From: Mikania micrantha
Lineage: Eukaryota; Streptophyta; Magnoliopsida; Asterales; Asteraceae
Direction of reading: 5' to 3'
Length of the DNA stretch: 64,000 nucleotides
Assembly: GCA_009363875.1 (NCBI GenBank)
Contig: CM018695.1
Span: 42,571,150 to 42,635,149, forward strand
The notes beneath the pieces are model-generated. The model ran no database searches. It worked only from the letters and a program-made list of their open reading frames with translations, and was not told where the DNA came from. Made by a program: the position numbers and the translations under genes. This document shows, one piece after another, positions 48,151 to 60,058 of this stretch. Numbering within the stretch: the stretch's first letter is position 1; each line of letters opens with the position of its first letter.

Positions 48151-51100
48151 TTTTAGCGAATTAGGAACCTTAGGATAAGTTCCTAGACTTTAACCTAAGT
48201 AATCTAGGGGCCTAAACAAATAGAAACATGATACTAGTGAGACCATGAATACCCAGGCATATGAAGCACACGAATAGTTAAATGAGAACAACCATGTAAA
48301 TTAAATTCAGGATTATGGGTGCACACATAATGGTGAATTTGAAGTTACATGGGAAGTTCTAAGACACATAGGAAATAAAATTTAAACTTAATGTTTATGC
48401 ATAGGAGTATAAATACTTGTTATGTTAATGACTGTTCGAACAAATATTAGTTGACGTTGGGAGTTGAGCATAGGAGTTAAGTCACAAGAGGTCAACAATG
48501 ATTTTATGGTATGCTATCTTTCTTCGTTCATCCTATCCTAGTGGAAACGCCATTTCTGTATACTCATCTTCTTTTCATCTCAATTACTACGAGAATCGTG
48601 ACTTCTTTGTCGTCAAGGTATGTTTGCTATCAATTTGAAATCCTTATAAGGCGTTCAGGAATTTAATGTTTCTATCTTTACAAACATTCCAAAATCCAAT
48701 TAATTCTTGAACAAACTCTTGCTTATAACCCCAGAATTTTTGATTTTTGCCATCAACTATGTGTACTCCTCAACTAACTACAAGGCTGCATGAGTGAGTG
48801 AAAAATCACGAAGACCTATGCGAAAGCATGTGATGACATTAAAGTTATGCGACAAACTCTACCTTCAGATTCAGATTATCATATGTGTAAACTTGCTTCT
48901 CTTTTCGACTTTAGGTTAGACACCTTTAATAACCAACGACCATTTTTGTCTGTGAATATTATTTCTATTATCCTAATTAGTTCATCTTCGATCTCCAAAC
49001 TTTAATCAACAGTTTATTCTTTTCGCGACTCTACTGAACACGCCTTTAAGTTAACCATTCCCAATTCTTGATAGCTAAAGTTGAAGCATTTGAATTGTTT
49101 GTTGTTAAGGGCAAATTCATTTGTTCGCACAGCAGGAATGTAAACCTTCATTATGAAGTTTAGTTTACTCTACCCCTTGAACTTTTGTACCAAAAATGTT
49201 ATTTCATAAGAAATCCAAATCAACATTGAAACTTTTTCCTACCCAATCCAATCAATCGAACACCTAATCCTGAATTAAACAATGACGTCATAGGCAAACA
49301 AGTTAGAAATCCATAAAGGAGCTCCGCCAGGTGAATATAATAGACGGAACATGAAGCAGGCAGGCCGGAAACATAAAACGAGAAGTTATGTTGTCAAGAG
49401 AAGAATGTGTTCCTATTGATCATAAGAGTGATCAAGATATTTCTTTGATAGCAAGGTAAAACGGAAGACGTGAAGGTCATTTGGTGTATGGTATATCGAA
49501 GGTCATGGATGAGATAGGGCGAGGCATCCTATTAATGTTTGAAGAATTTCATTATTTTGACGAATGATACTTCCATATGCATTGATACACGGCGATCGGT
49601 ACCAGCTACCATAATTATGGCGAGGCGAAGGAAGGTCATTAACATCAAGAAGAAATGACAATCTTTTGATCATTAGAGTTGATGATTATCAGAAATAGAA
49701 GAAGTGAAAGATTAAATGGTGAAGGATTTAATCTTAGATTAGAAGATTTTATAGTCCCAATAAATGTTTTGAGAAACATTGAAGACCAACTGCAAGAAAT
49801 GGTATGTGCATCATAGCATCAAGGTGAATCTTATGAACTTGTGTAGTAGGTTATAGTAAATTGTTTAATTTATAGCTAATATATACTAATATCTTTATAG
49901 TCAAATACGTTTGGCAAGGACATTATTGTAATACATCGAAACAGTGGTGGGCTGGCGGCTGATAAGGCAGGTAGCCTGACTCTACGTATGCCCTATACAT
50001 AAATTGTGTTCGGTATATTGGGATAATGTTGTTGCTAAGCGTTATGACAAATAGTAGAACAATTAGAGCATTTAAACAGTATTATAAAAACCACAAGAAT
50101 TCTCATCTTATACTACATATAAATTCCAATAAACCAAAGTCACGAATAGTTACATGAAAGACTCTAGTTGAGTACCTACCACTCCATAGTGGAGGAAGAG
50201 ATATCTTGAAATTGAAAAGTTTGGGTACTTTGGAGATTTAGATCATTGGGTGGATCTACATCGGGATGCACTCGTACAAACATCATCAAGAGATAATGAA
50301 TTGAATTAGCAAGAAGGACAACTAATCTAGATTGTCACTGGAGGGAAGTAGTTTCGTTACTAGGATTAAGCGGTATGGAAGGACTGTAGTGAAGTAAAGT
50401 AGAAAGTTCAATCTCAAGGGAGATAGGATGTATTAAACTGTAAGAAGAAAAGCTACAAAGAGGAGAATAAAAAGTTAAAAATCATTTGCGAAAAGTCAGC
50501 CTCAAGACCATAACTTTGAAAATCTTTGTCAGATTTTGACCATAACCAGTGAAGATCACGCTCGAACTTAATGCACCTTTTCACTACTTCAAGACGTAGG
50601 ATAAATAGAATATGTACACCAAGAGTATTCATGACAAAGTGATACCACGAAAATTTTATCACGAAAAGAAATGATTAGGCTATAACTTAGAGGATGAAGT
50701 AGAGCATTCAGTCAAGGGGATAAGAAATGAAACCGACGACCAATGCATTGACACAGTGAAGTTGTGGTCATCTACATAATGTGAAGGAAGAAATATAAAA
50801 CATTCTATTGATTACGCAAAATGATAAAATCATTATTTGTCAGATATACTGTGAAGCCAACACCAATCTATACTTCTGCATCTCATTACTTCATGTATCA
50901 ATAGCAAAGTGGATAAATAATAGACAATGTGTCAATGGAAAAGATAGTATCACATACGAAAGTCATGTCCATTTGTTCGTCAAAAGTGGGTACATTCATA
51001 GAACTGTCAGTGAGGTTCCATGGCTTAATTCCTACAAGCACACGACTGAGGTTTTGCTTCAAGTGGTCATCGTTAGGGTGATGCGTGTTGAAATGATTAC

Positions 51101-51527
51101 TTAGAAGGACATATTTAAAGAGATCAAGTTGTAACCACACTAGAACAAAGGTACCCTCGTCCGTTTAGTTTGCAAGCATGATGCACGTCTTTTAAATACT
51201 CTACCCGTTTCTTTACATCACATACTAATAATGTTTCTAAAATTCCCGATGTAATTTCATTCTATTAGTAGCATTTGAAAGAACTACTCCTCGACTTTTC
51301 TCGGTGAGGGCGAAAGCTTCCTTAAATCTTTGTATCTCCGATTTCTTATATTCCAAACCGGAAGATCAGAAAGTTTGACATATTCAAACAAGATGATGCT
51401 ATCCTCACGAATGATGAATTATTCTTTAATTATTATTCTAAAAGCTTCGAAGGAAGTGATAATTGCCGCAAATACTTGAAATATTTTTCGGTAAGATTCC
51501 GACACAAACAGTGAGTCAAAATCCTTT
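48151..51527 (+). other. RE10 internal region, no recognisable genes
   Basis: 3.4 kb, AT-rich, with short chance frames only (50453-50662, 50808-51104). It holds one structured block at 49935-50023 (CGAAACAGTGGTGGGC ... GCCCTATACATA ... TGTTCGGTAT) related to blocks in the RE7 LTR and leader. Nothing resembling gag, protease, RT or integrase was found in any frame. Confidence 0.75.
51523..51527. repeat. Target site duplication CCTTT, left copy (RE11)
   Basis: CCTTT before the left LTR, matched by 61650-61654 after the right LTR. Confidence 0.95.
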
Positions 51528-51948
51528 TGTGAGGCCCCAAAACCGGGCACCTCGCAGAGGTTGGTTTCCATCATAACACATAGCTCTTAAACTAAAAAAT
51601 TTTATAATCATGCAGCGGAAATGTAAACATAGTTTGATAAACAGAATTCAATAAAGTGTCTGTATCAAAATCATATCGAATTGCCAAAAACCAACGGATC
51701 GTCTGAATTGATGCCCTAGCTCCATGCCTTCTCTTATCATAGCTTTAACCTGACATACATGCTAAATCAAGTCAGCTTACGCTGGTGAGTTCTAGTTTTC
51801 GTAAAACAACATTAAACATACTTAACATAAACATCATTTCATACACATAGTCCATAACCTTAGCACATAACATCCTTAACCTCATCATCATACGTTCCAC
51901 TGTCACCATACGAACAGTGGGCTTATGCCGGCACAAGGCTCCATACCC

Positions 51949-52180
51949 GGTTTTAGTCTTGGTTGACTATCATACCCAGTTATAGTCGTGGTTGACTATC
52001 ATACCCAGTTATAGTCGTGGTTGACTGTCATACCCAGTTATAGTCGTGGTTGACTGTCATACCCAGTTATAGTCATGGTTGACTTTCATACCCAATTATA
52101 GTCGTGGTTGACTATCATACCCAGTTATAGTCGTGGTTGACTATCATACCAAGTTATAGTCGTGGTTGACTATCATACCT
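51949..52180 (-). repeat. 29 bp tandem array in RE11 3' LTR
   Basis: Eight units of 29 bp with the core GTCGTGGTTGACTATCATAC, mostly 1-3 mismatches each. The right LTR has eight matching units at 59164-59395. Confidence 0.93.
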
Positions 52181-52199
52181 ACCCAGCACAATTACTGGT

Positions 52200-52790
52200 A
52201 CATCTCTCATACATTTCCTATAACACTTATAGGAACATCGTTTATTCGTCATGCATGATATACTAGCATTATATCATGTTTTATCATAATCATCATAACA
52301 TTTCCTGCTAGCATCATAACATCATTCATCGTAGTCATCATGACATATTAGGCATGTCATCATTTCATCATACCATCATAACATACTAGCATCAATTCAT
52401 CATATCATCATAACATCCTAGCATCATGCACATATCATGCTAGCATCGTTATCATATCATAACATCATGGCTTCATGCCCACGTATCATACTTCCGTCCT
52501 AGCAACCTAGGACCTTATCATACTCCTATAACTATCCTCATAGTTATCATCATGAAGCATGTTATCATACAGTCATCATCATATCATATGCTAGCATCAT
52601 TATCTTAGCATATCAGCATGTTATTCATCCTCATACTCATTTATCATGCATTCATCATACTTAGCTTACTTTCATGCATAAATCATGCTAACACATTAAC
52701 ATGCATACATAGTCAGGGCATATCATCATTCATTCATTATCATCATAAGCACATAACATCACAGACATAACAATAAGCATGTATTCCAGC
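52200..52790 (-). repeat. CAT/ATC-rich low-complexity tract
   Basis: About 590 bp dominated by CATCAT, TAGCATCAT and TCATAACAT words without a fixed unit. Counterpart at about 59415-60000. No frame of note. Confidence 0.8.
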
Positions 52791-53059
52791 CCAAAACATT
52801 AAACATGAAATAGGGCGTCTAGAACTCACATGATAGTAGACTCCTGTTATCCTTAGCCGAACTCCTTAGCTAGGCCTTAAGAACCTACATCAGTTGCATC
52901 ATCTCATTACTTCACGTTCTTAGACTTAGAAATTATTCTAAGTCCTCATAGCCTACTAGTCCCCCTAACTGAATCCAAGTTCTCGAAACTTAGCTAAGTG
53001 TTCGAAACCCTTGAAATTCATTAAGTTCCCATGTACACAAAATTCCCTGATTCACGAAA

Positions 53060-53260
53060 TAGCTTAGTACTCGAAATAAGCTCGTACTTGAAGTAACCCT
53101 TGTATTCTAAATGACCTTTGTATTCGAAATAGTCATGTACTCGAAATAACCTTTGTACTCGAAATGTTCATGTCCTCGAAATAACAATGTACTCGAAATA
53201 ACATGTATGATTTCGAGTACTCTCTGTACATGATTTCGTGTACTCATCATTTCGTCAATA
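53060..53260 (-). repeat. TACTCGAAATA motif array in RE11 LTR
   Basis: About ten copies of (G)TACTCGAAAT(A) or its reverse complement, spaced roughly 15-25 bp. The same word family makes up the palindrome upstream of the TATA box. Confidence 0.8.
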
Positions 53261-53604
53261 AACATCTCAGAAATTCATCTAAGACTTTGGGGGGCTAGTT
53301 TCTAGGTTCCTTAGGTTGTTACCAACACACTGGAACCTCAAAGTTCCGAACTTTATGCATAAAGGTGTGAGCTTTATGCATAAGTTCCCTTTTTTTATGT
53401 CCATCCTAACTTTTGTACAAAAATCCTAACTTTTCAGTTTGGATCACTTACTTGAAGGAAGATGAGCACTCATGTAGATCCTCGTGCGTTTCCTCTCCCG
53501 TTTGGTAGATTAAAAGCTCGACCTTTGCAGTGCTCGAACTCTGCTTCGTGTACTCGAGAGAAGATGTGCTTCAGCCAAAGGTTAGCACGTTTCCCAAGGC
53601 CCTA

Positions 53605-53614
53605 CTATTTATAG
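53605..53614 (-). promoter_or_regulatory. TATA box of RE11 3' LTR
   Basis: CTATAAATAG on the minus strand, about 195 bp into the LTR. Counterpart at 61446-61455. Confidence 0.7.
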
Positions 53615-53669
53615 GCAGTGTCCTGTACTCGAAATATGTGGAATGTTCGAATCCAGTATTTCGAGTACA

Positions 53670-53699
53670 GTGTACTCGAAGTCTAGACTTCGAGTACAC
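53670..53699. promoter_or_regulatory. Perfect 30 bp palindrome in RE11 LTR promoter
   Basis: GTGTACTCGAAGTCT followed immediately by its exact reverse complement, about 55 bp upstream of the TATA box. It is intact in the other LTR at 61511-61540. Both halves contain the TACTCGAA word. Confidence 0.9.
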
Positions 53700-53808
53700 G
53701 GACTCGAGGCTTTAACATTTTATTTTTCGTCCATCACTCACAAGTTAATTATCCGTTACCTATTCGTAAGTCCAAATAACTTGTGTTTAGAAAATTCGGG
53801 GTGTTACA

Positions 53809-53822
53809 AGTCTCCCCTCCTT
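53809..53822 (-). other. RE11 polypurine tract
   Basis: Minus strand AAGGAGGGGAGACT directly before the LTR start TGTAACA. The gypsy phrase GGGACGAAACC lies just upstream. Confidence 0.9.
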
Positions 53823-53852
53823 ACAATAGGTTTCGTCCCGAAACCTGCCTCG

Positions 53853-56800
53853 TTAAATATCGAATAAATGAGGATACAACTTCCTCATCTCGTCTTCCAA
53901 TTCCCACGTCATGTCTGAACCCTTCCGATGCTTCCACTGAACTCTTACTTGACGAACCGTTTTATTCCGTAGCTGCTTCTCCTTCGTATACACAATGGCA
54001 ACTGGTTCTTCAATGTAGTTCAGTCGGTCATCTACCTCAATGTCATCCAAAGGAACATGTGCTAGCTCGTCTGCTAAACACTTCCTAAGATGTGACACGT
54101 GGAAGGTAGGATGAATCCCATTCAGATCCTCTGGTAGGTCCAGTCGATACGCGACTTTCCCTACCCTTGCTTTTATCTGAAACGGTCCGATGTACCTCGG
54201 ACTCAACTTTCCTCGCTTTCTGAATCGAATGATTCCCTTCCATGGTGATACTTTCAGCAACACTCGATCGCCAACATCAAACTCGATCGGTCTTCGGCGC
54301 TTGTCAGCGTAAGACTTTTGGCGATCTTGTGCAGCTTTCATACGTGCTTTTATCACCCGTAACTTTTCTGCCATATCAGTTACTACAGCTTTATTTCCCA
54401 TCTCTTTCTGTCCAACTTCTCCCCAGCATACCAGGGTTCTACATCGTCTTCCATACAACGCCTCGTATGGGGGAATTCCGATGCTAGAGTGGTAACTGTT
54501 ATTGTACGAAAACTCCACCAATGGCAAGTGGTCATCCCAGCTACCTCCAAAATCGATAATGCACGCCCTAAGCATATCCACCAATGTTTGGATAGTCCTT
54601 TCTGACTGTCCATCTGCCTGAGGGTGATAGGCGGTACTGATGTTCAGTCTCGTTCCCATAGCATTGTGAAACTGCTTCCAGAATCTGGAAGTAAACCTCG
54701 TATCCCGATCTGACACAATGGAGACATGAACTCCATGTCGGGTCACAATTTCTTTCACGAACAACTCAGACAACCTTTCGGACGTATACGTTTCCCGGAT
54801 AGGAAGAAAGTGTGCACTCTTTGTCAGTCGGTCCACAATCACCCAAATGGTATCATGTCGTTTAGCTGTTCTCGGTAGCTTGGTGATGAAATCCATGGTG
54901 ATGTGTTCCCATTTCCATTCCAGTACCTCAAGAGGTTGCACATATCCGTAGGGTTTCTGATGTGCAGCCTTCACTTGCGCACAAGTAAGGCACTTGTTCA
55001 CATACCGCATCACATTAAACTTCATGCGCGGCCACCAATAATTCTGTCTAAGATCTTGGTACATCTTCGTCGCACCGGGGTGCACCGAATAACGTGATTT
55101 GTGGGCTTCATCCAAAATTCTCGATCGAATGTCCCCATTTCTGGGCACCCACATACGACCGAATCGTATCTTTATACCGTAATCATTGTCTTCCAAGTTC
55201 TTGACCTGCCCGAAGACACGTTCAAAACCCACGTTCCCTTCTTTCAACCCTTTCTGTTGCGCCTGCTTGAGCTCGTTCAGAAAGTCTGGCGTTATCACCA
55301 AACTATACGATTTTACCCATATGGCAGGATGATCCGTCTTGCGACTCAAAGCATCCGCTACCACCTTGGCCTTTCTCGGGTGATATAAAATATCACAATC
55401 ATAATCCTTTAATAGCTCAAGCCATCGTCTTTGTCTCATATTCAAATCCTTTTGCTCGAAGAAGTACTTCAAGCTCTTATGGTCGGTATAGATGGTACTC
55501 CTTACTCCATACAAGTAGTGCCTCCATATTTTCAATGCAAACACCACTGCAGCGAGTTCAAGGTCGTGGGTTGGGTAGTTAGCCTCATGAATCTTTAGCT
55601 GGCGCGAAGCATAAGCTATCACCCTTCCCCTTTGCATCAGTACGCATCCCAACCCTTGTCGTGACGCATCGGCATACACAACAAGATCATCATTTCCATC
55701 CGGCAGTGCTAGAACAGGAGCTTGGGTAAGTTTCTCCTTTAGCACTGAAAACGCTTGTTCTTGGTTTGGGCCCCATTCGTACTTTACATCTTTCCTCGTG
55801 AGCTTTGTCAACGGCGTCGCTAGCTTGGAGAAGTCTTGAATAAATCTCCGATAGTAACTTGCCAAACCAAGAAAACTGTGTACTTCCGTAGGTGACTTCG
55901 GAGGACTCCATTTCATAATCGTTTCAACTTTAGCTGGATCTACCATAATGCCTTCTGGGTTCACCACGTGACCCAGAAACTGTACCTCTCGTAACCAGAA
56001 AGCGCATTTGGAGAATTTAGCATAAAGTTTCTCTTTCCTCAGGATCTCCAATACCTCACGTATGTGGCAAGCATGGTCTCCCTCGTTCTTTGAATAAATC
56101 AAAATATCATCAATAAACACTATCACCGATCGGTCCAGCATCGGTCAACATACTATGTTCATCAAATCCATAAATGCTGTCGAGCATTCGTCAATCCAAA
56201 CGACATAACGAGAAACTCGTAATGTCCATAACGCGTACGAAAAGCAGTCTTTGGAATATCCTGCTCTCGAACTTTCAACTGATGGTAACCGGATCGGAGA
56301 TCTATCTTTGAGAACCAGCTTGCACCTTGCAATTGATCGAACGAGTCATCAATTCTAGGTAGAGGATACCTATTCTTTACGGTCAACTTATTCAGTTCCC
56401 TATAATCGATACACATACGCATACTTCCATCTTTCTTCTTAACGAACAGCACCGGTGCTCCACACGGGGAGACACTTGGTCGTATAAAACCTTTATCAAG
56501 GAGTTCTTGTAGCTGGGTCATCATTTCCTTCATCTCGGTTGGGGTTAGACGGTAAGGTGTTTTGGCAACGAGTTGTGCCCCTGGCACTAAGTCGATCTGG
56601 AACTCAATTTCACGCTCAGGTGGTAATCCAGGCAATTCCTCAGGGAATACATCGGGGAAGTTACGCACCACAGGAACATCATCAATTGTCCTCGTATCAT
56701 TACATTCCTCAATCACGTAGGCCAAGTAGGCACCACACCCCCGCCTTATCATATCATCAGCCTTGATCATCGAAATGATTTTCGGCGCATACCTCGCTCT

Positions 56801-58410
56801 ATCACCATAAACCGTTACAGAGCTCCCATCCATCGCACGTAAACATATCATCTTTCGTCGACATACAATGTTAGCCTCATATTTGGCTAACCAGTCCATA
56901 CCCAAAACAACATCGAATCCTCCTAAGGTAATAAGAAACAATCGGACAGGGAACCTATGACCTTCTATCTCAACATAACAATCATCAATAGCCTCAGTCA
57001 CCCTGGTCATCTTACCAATAGCTGTCTTTACATCAAATACCCGATCTATCTTCTTAACATTCCCAGATAACCCATCACAGAAAGTAGAAGACACAAAACT
57101 CATACTGGCACCAGAATCAAACAATACAGAAGCAGGAATATTGTTGATAGAAAAGGTACATGTGACCACGTCCGGGTCCACAATAGCATCATCCTTTGTC
57201 ATCGTGAAAGCCCGTGCTTTAGCCTTCTACTTCTCCTTTCCTTTCTCTTCTTTCTTACCCGAGCCCGAAGCATCGGCCCGTGGTTGTTTGCAATCTTTAG
57301 ACAGATGTCCAAACCCGTTGCAGTTGTAGCATCTGGTGGCACTTGGGCAATTGCTGGAAAAATGCCCCGTCTTTCCGCATTGGAAACATAAGTTAGTGCC
57401 CACCAAACACTGTCCGGTGTGAATTTTACCACCCTTGTTGCATCGGTTCGCATCCTCACTCTTCACCTTCTTGCCTGAAAACTTTCGTTGGTCTGTTCGA
57501 CCCCTCTTAGTCCCGGAGGACTCTTTCATCTTTGCTTCCTCTTTGGCTGGTTCAGTTGACATAACATCGTCCCAAACTATTCCACTGAGATCCACAGTGG
57601 AATCATAAGTCTTGGGAGCATTCGCCTTCACATGAATCCGAACCTTGGGAGGCAAACCCTCCATGTACAACTTCACCCTACGTTCCTCAGTAGACACCAG
57701 TGAGGAACAAGTCTAGCCATCTCATTAAACCTCGACGTGTACTGGCGGTCGTTCAGACTTCCAGCTTTCAGAACCAGAAATTCCCTTTCGACCTTATCCA
57801 GCTCGTTCTTGGGACATAACTGTTTAGTGACCAGTTCCTTTAGATCCTCCCAGGTCATCTTTTCCATATCATCAGCAGTCTTGGATTGTTTGACGGTGTT
57901 CCACCAGTGAAGTACCTCCTCAACGAAAGAGTGAGCTGCAAACTTGACAGCCTGGTCAGTTCAGCACTCACTGATGGAGATAACAGCCTCCATTACATAA
58001 ATCCAGTGGCAGGTGGCCACTGCATCCTTCTTACCATCAAAGGTTGGTGGGTTGCATCCCTTGAAGGACTTGTTTTCACAGCCCTTCAGTTTCCCAGTCA
58101 TAGAGTCGTCGCTCTTAGTCTCGATGATCACTACATCATCTTCTTTGGTGCTCTCCTTAGTTCCCTCCGACTTGTCTTTCAGAGCATCCTTTAGTGCCTT
58201 AGCAATCAAGGCTGGTAGTTTCTCATCCATGATCTTGCAGACCTCATCAGAAATAGCCTTCACTACAATAGGTTCAAGAGTGAACTCTTCTTCATTCTCT
58301 GGTTGCTCGTTGTGCTTGTGATCGTCCTCATTGACGGGTTCTTCATCCTCGACACGTGGTTCTTCAGGTTTCTGTGGTTGCTTACGTGGTCTACCCTTTT
58401 GTCTAGCCAT
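53853..58410 (-). pseudogene. RE11 gag-pol, chromovirus, five visible breaks
   Basis: Coding order on the minus strand. Gag N-terminus 58410-57961 (MARQKGRPRKQPQKPEEPRV, acidic) to a TGA at 57961; capsid continues in frame to a one-base shift near 57703; then knuckles [14 protein letters not shown] and [14 protein letters not shown], and TAG 57227 in frame with protease-RT. Segment 57202-56162 has protease FDSGAS and RT fingers ([20 protein letters not shown]), ending at a one-base shift near 56182; a TGA at 56145 follows in the new frame. The last 762 codons (56141-53853) are open: FIDDILIYS, RNase H ([15 protein letters not shown]), integrase HHCC, DD35E core (SDRDTRFTS to DGQSERT, 35-residue gap), GPY/F and a chromodomain ([18 protein letters not shown]). 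Two of the stops look like CGA to TGA changes, as expected from decay of methylated CpG. Confidence 0.94.
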
Positions 58411-58725
58411 CTAAAATTTCTACATAATGCAACAATTGATGAGTTAGTATAGGATCAGTTTAGCACGGAATAAGCTTTGTAAATTGTTAATGAAGTTGAT
58501 CAAGTGTTATTAACCATTTACCCAACTCATAGGCTCTAAACGTCTCCCATCCCATCTTTTCAATGTGCATGACACTAACTACTTACATATCCTTACATCT
58601 AACCCTTAACTCATACATAAACATTCGGCTCGTGGCATCCGTTCATCCGTGGTTGGCAACCGCATCAACTAATCCCATTCTCAGTTAAAGTCTTGGCATT
58701 TGTGATGCCAAGATCTCTCAAACTA

Positions 58726-58739
58726 TGGCTCTGATACCA
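58726..58739 (-). other. RE11 primer binding site (initiator tRNA-Met)
   Basis: Minus strand TGGTATCAGAGCCA, 3 nt from the LTR end at 58743. The 58411-58725 stretch between it and gag is a short leader without coding content. Confidence 0.95.
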
Positions 58740-60058
58740 ACTTGTGAGGCCCTGAAACTGGGCGCCTCGCAGAGGTTGGTTTCCATCATAACACATAGCT
58801 CTTAAACTAAAAACTTTCATAATCATGCAGCGGAAATGTAAACATAGTTTGATAAACAGAATTCAATAAAGTGTCTGTATCAAAATCATATCGAATTGCC
58901 AAAAACCAACAGATCGTCTGAATTGATGCCCTAGCTCCATGCCTTCTCTTATCATAGCTTTAACCTGACATACATGCTAAATCAAGTCAGCTTACGTTGG
59001 TGAGTTCTAGTTTTCATAAAACAACATTAAACATACTTAACATAAACATCATTTCATACACATAGTCTATAACCTTAGCACATAACATCCTTAACCTCAT
59101 CATCATACGTTCCACTGTCACCATACGAACAGTGGGCTTATGCCGGCACAAGGCTCCATACCCGGTTTTAGTCTTGGTTGACTATCATACCCAGTTATAG
59201 TCGTGGTTGACTATCATACCCAGTTATAGTCGTTGTTGACTGTCATACCCAGTTATAGTCGTGGTTGACTGTCATACCCAGTTATAGTCATGGTTGACTT
59301 TCATACCCAGTTATAGTCGTGGTTGACTATCATACCCAGTTATAGTCTTGGTTGACTATCATACCAAGTTATAGTCATGGTTGACTATCATACCTACCCA
59401 GCACAATTACTGGTACATCTCTCATACATTTCCTATAACACTTATAGGAACATCGTTTATTCGTCATGCATGATATACTAGCATTATTTCATGTTTTATC
59501 ATAATCATCATAACATTTCCTGCTAGCATCATAACATCATTCATCGTAGTCATCATGACATATTAGGCATGTCATCATTTCATCATACCATCATAACATA
59601 CTAGCATCATTTCATCATATCATCATAACATCCTAGCATCATGCACATATCATGCTAGCATCGTTATCATATCATAACATCATGGCTTCATGCCCACATA
59701 TCATACTTCCGTCCTAGCAACCTAGGACCTTATCATACTCCTATAATTATCCTCATAGTTATCATCATGAAGCATGTTATCATACAGTCATCATCATATC
59801 ATATGCTAGCATCATTATCATAGCATATCATCATGTTATTCATCTTCATACTCATTTATCATGCATTCATCATACTTAGCTTACTTTCATGCATAAATCA
59901 TGCTAACACATAAACATGCATACATAGTCAGGGCATATCATCATTCATTCATTATCATCATAAGCACATAACATCACAGACATAACAATAAGCATGTATT
60001 CTAGCCCAAAACATTAAACATGAAATAGGGCGTCTAGAGCTCACATGATAGTAGACTC

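Larger units (their letters stand above)
51528..53808 (-). repeat. RE11 3' LTR (left copy)
   Basis: 2281 bp. Minus strand from TGTAACACCCCG at 53808 to GGGGCCTCACA at 51528. Contains a 30 bp perfect palindrome, a TATA box, a TACTCGAAATA array, a CAT-rich tract and a 29 bp tandem array. Confidence 0.95.

Noticed and set aside
50808..51104. 98-codon frame in RE10 internal region
   Set aside because: No recognisable domain, overlaps an antisense frame of similar size, and AT-rich chance frames of this length are expected.
51949..52180. 29 bp repeats at regular spacing that could be mistaken for a CRISPR array
   Set aside because: Units are directly abutting with no unique spacers, sit inside a plant LTR, and occur in both LTR copies (also 59164-59395). 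The 28 bp array of RE7 is rejected for the same reason.
53670..53699. Heat-shock element reading of the palindrome and TACTCGAA words
   Set aside because: GAA and TTC triplets are not at the alternating 5 bp spacing a heat-shock element needs; left as an unassigned motif.
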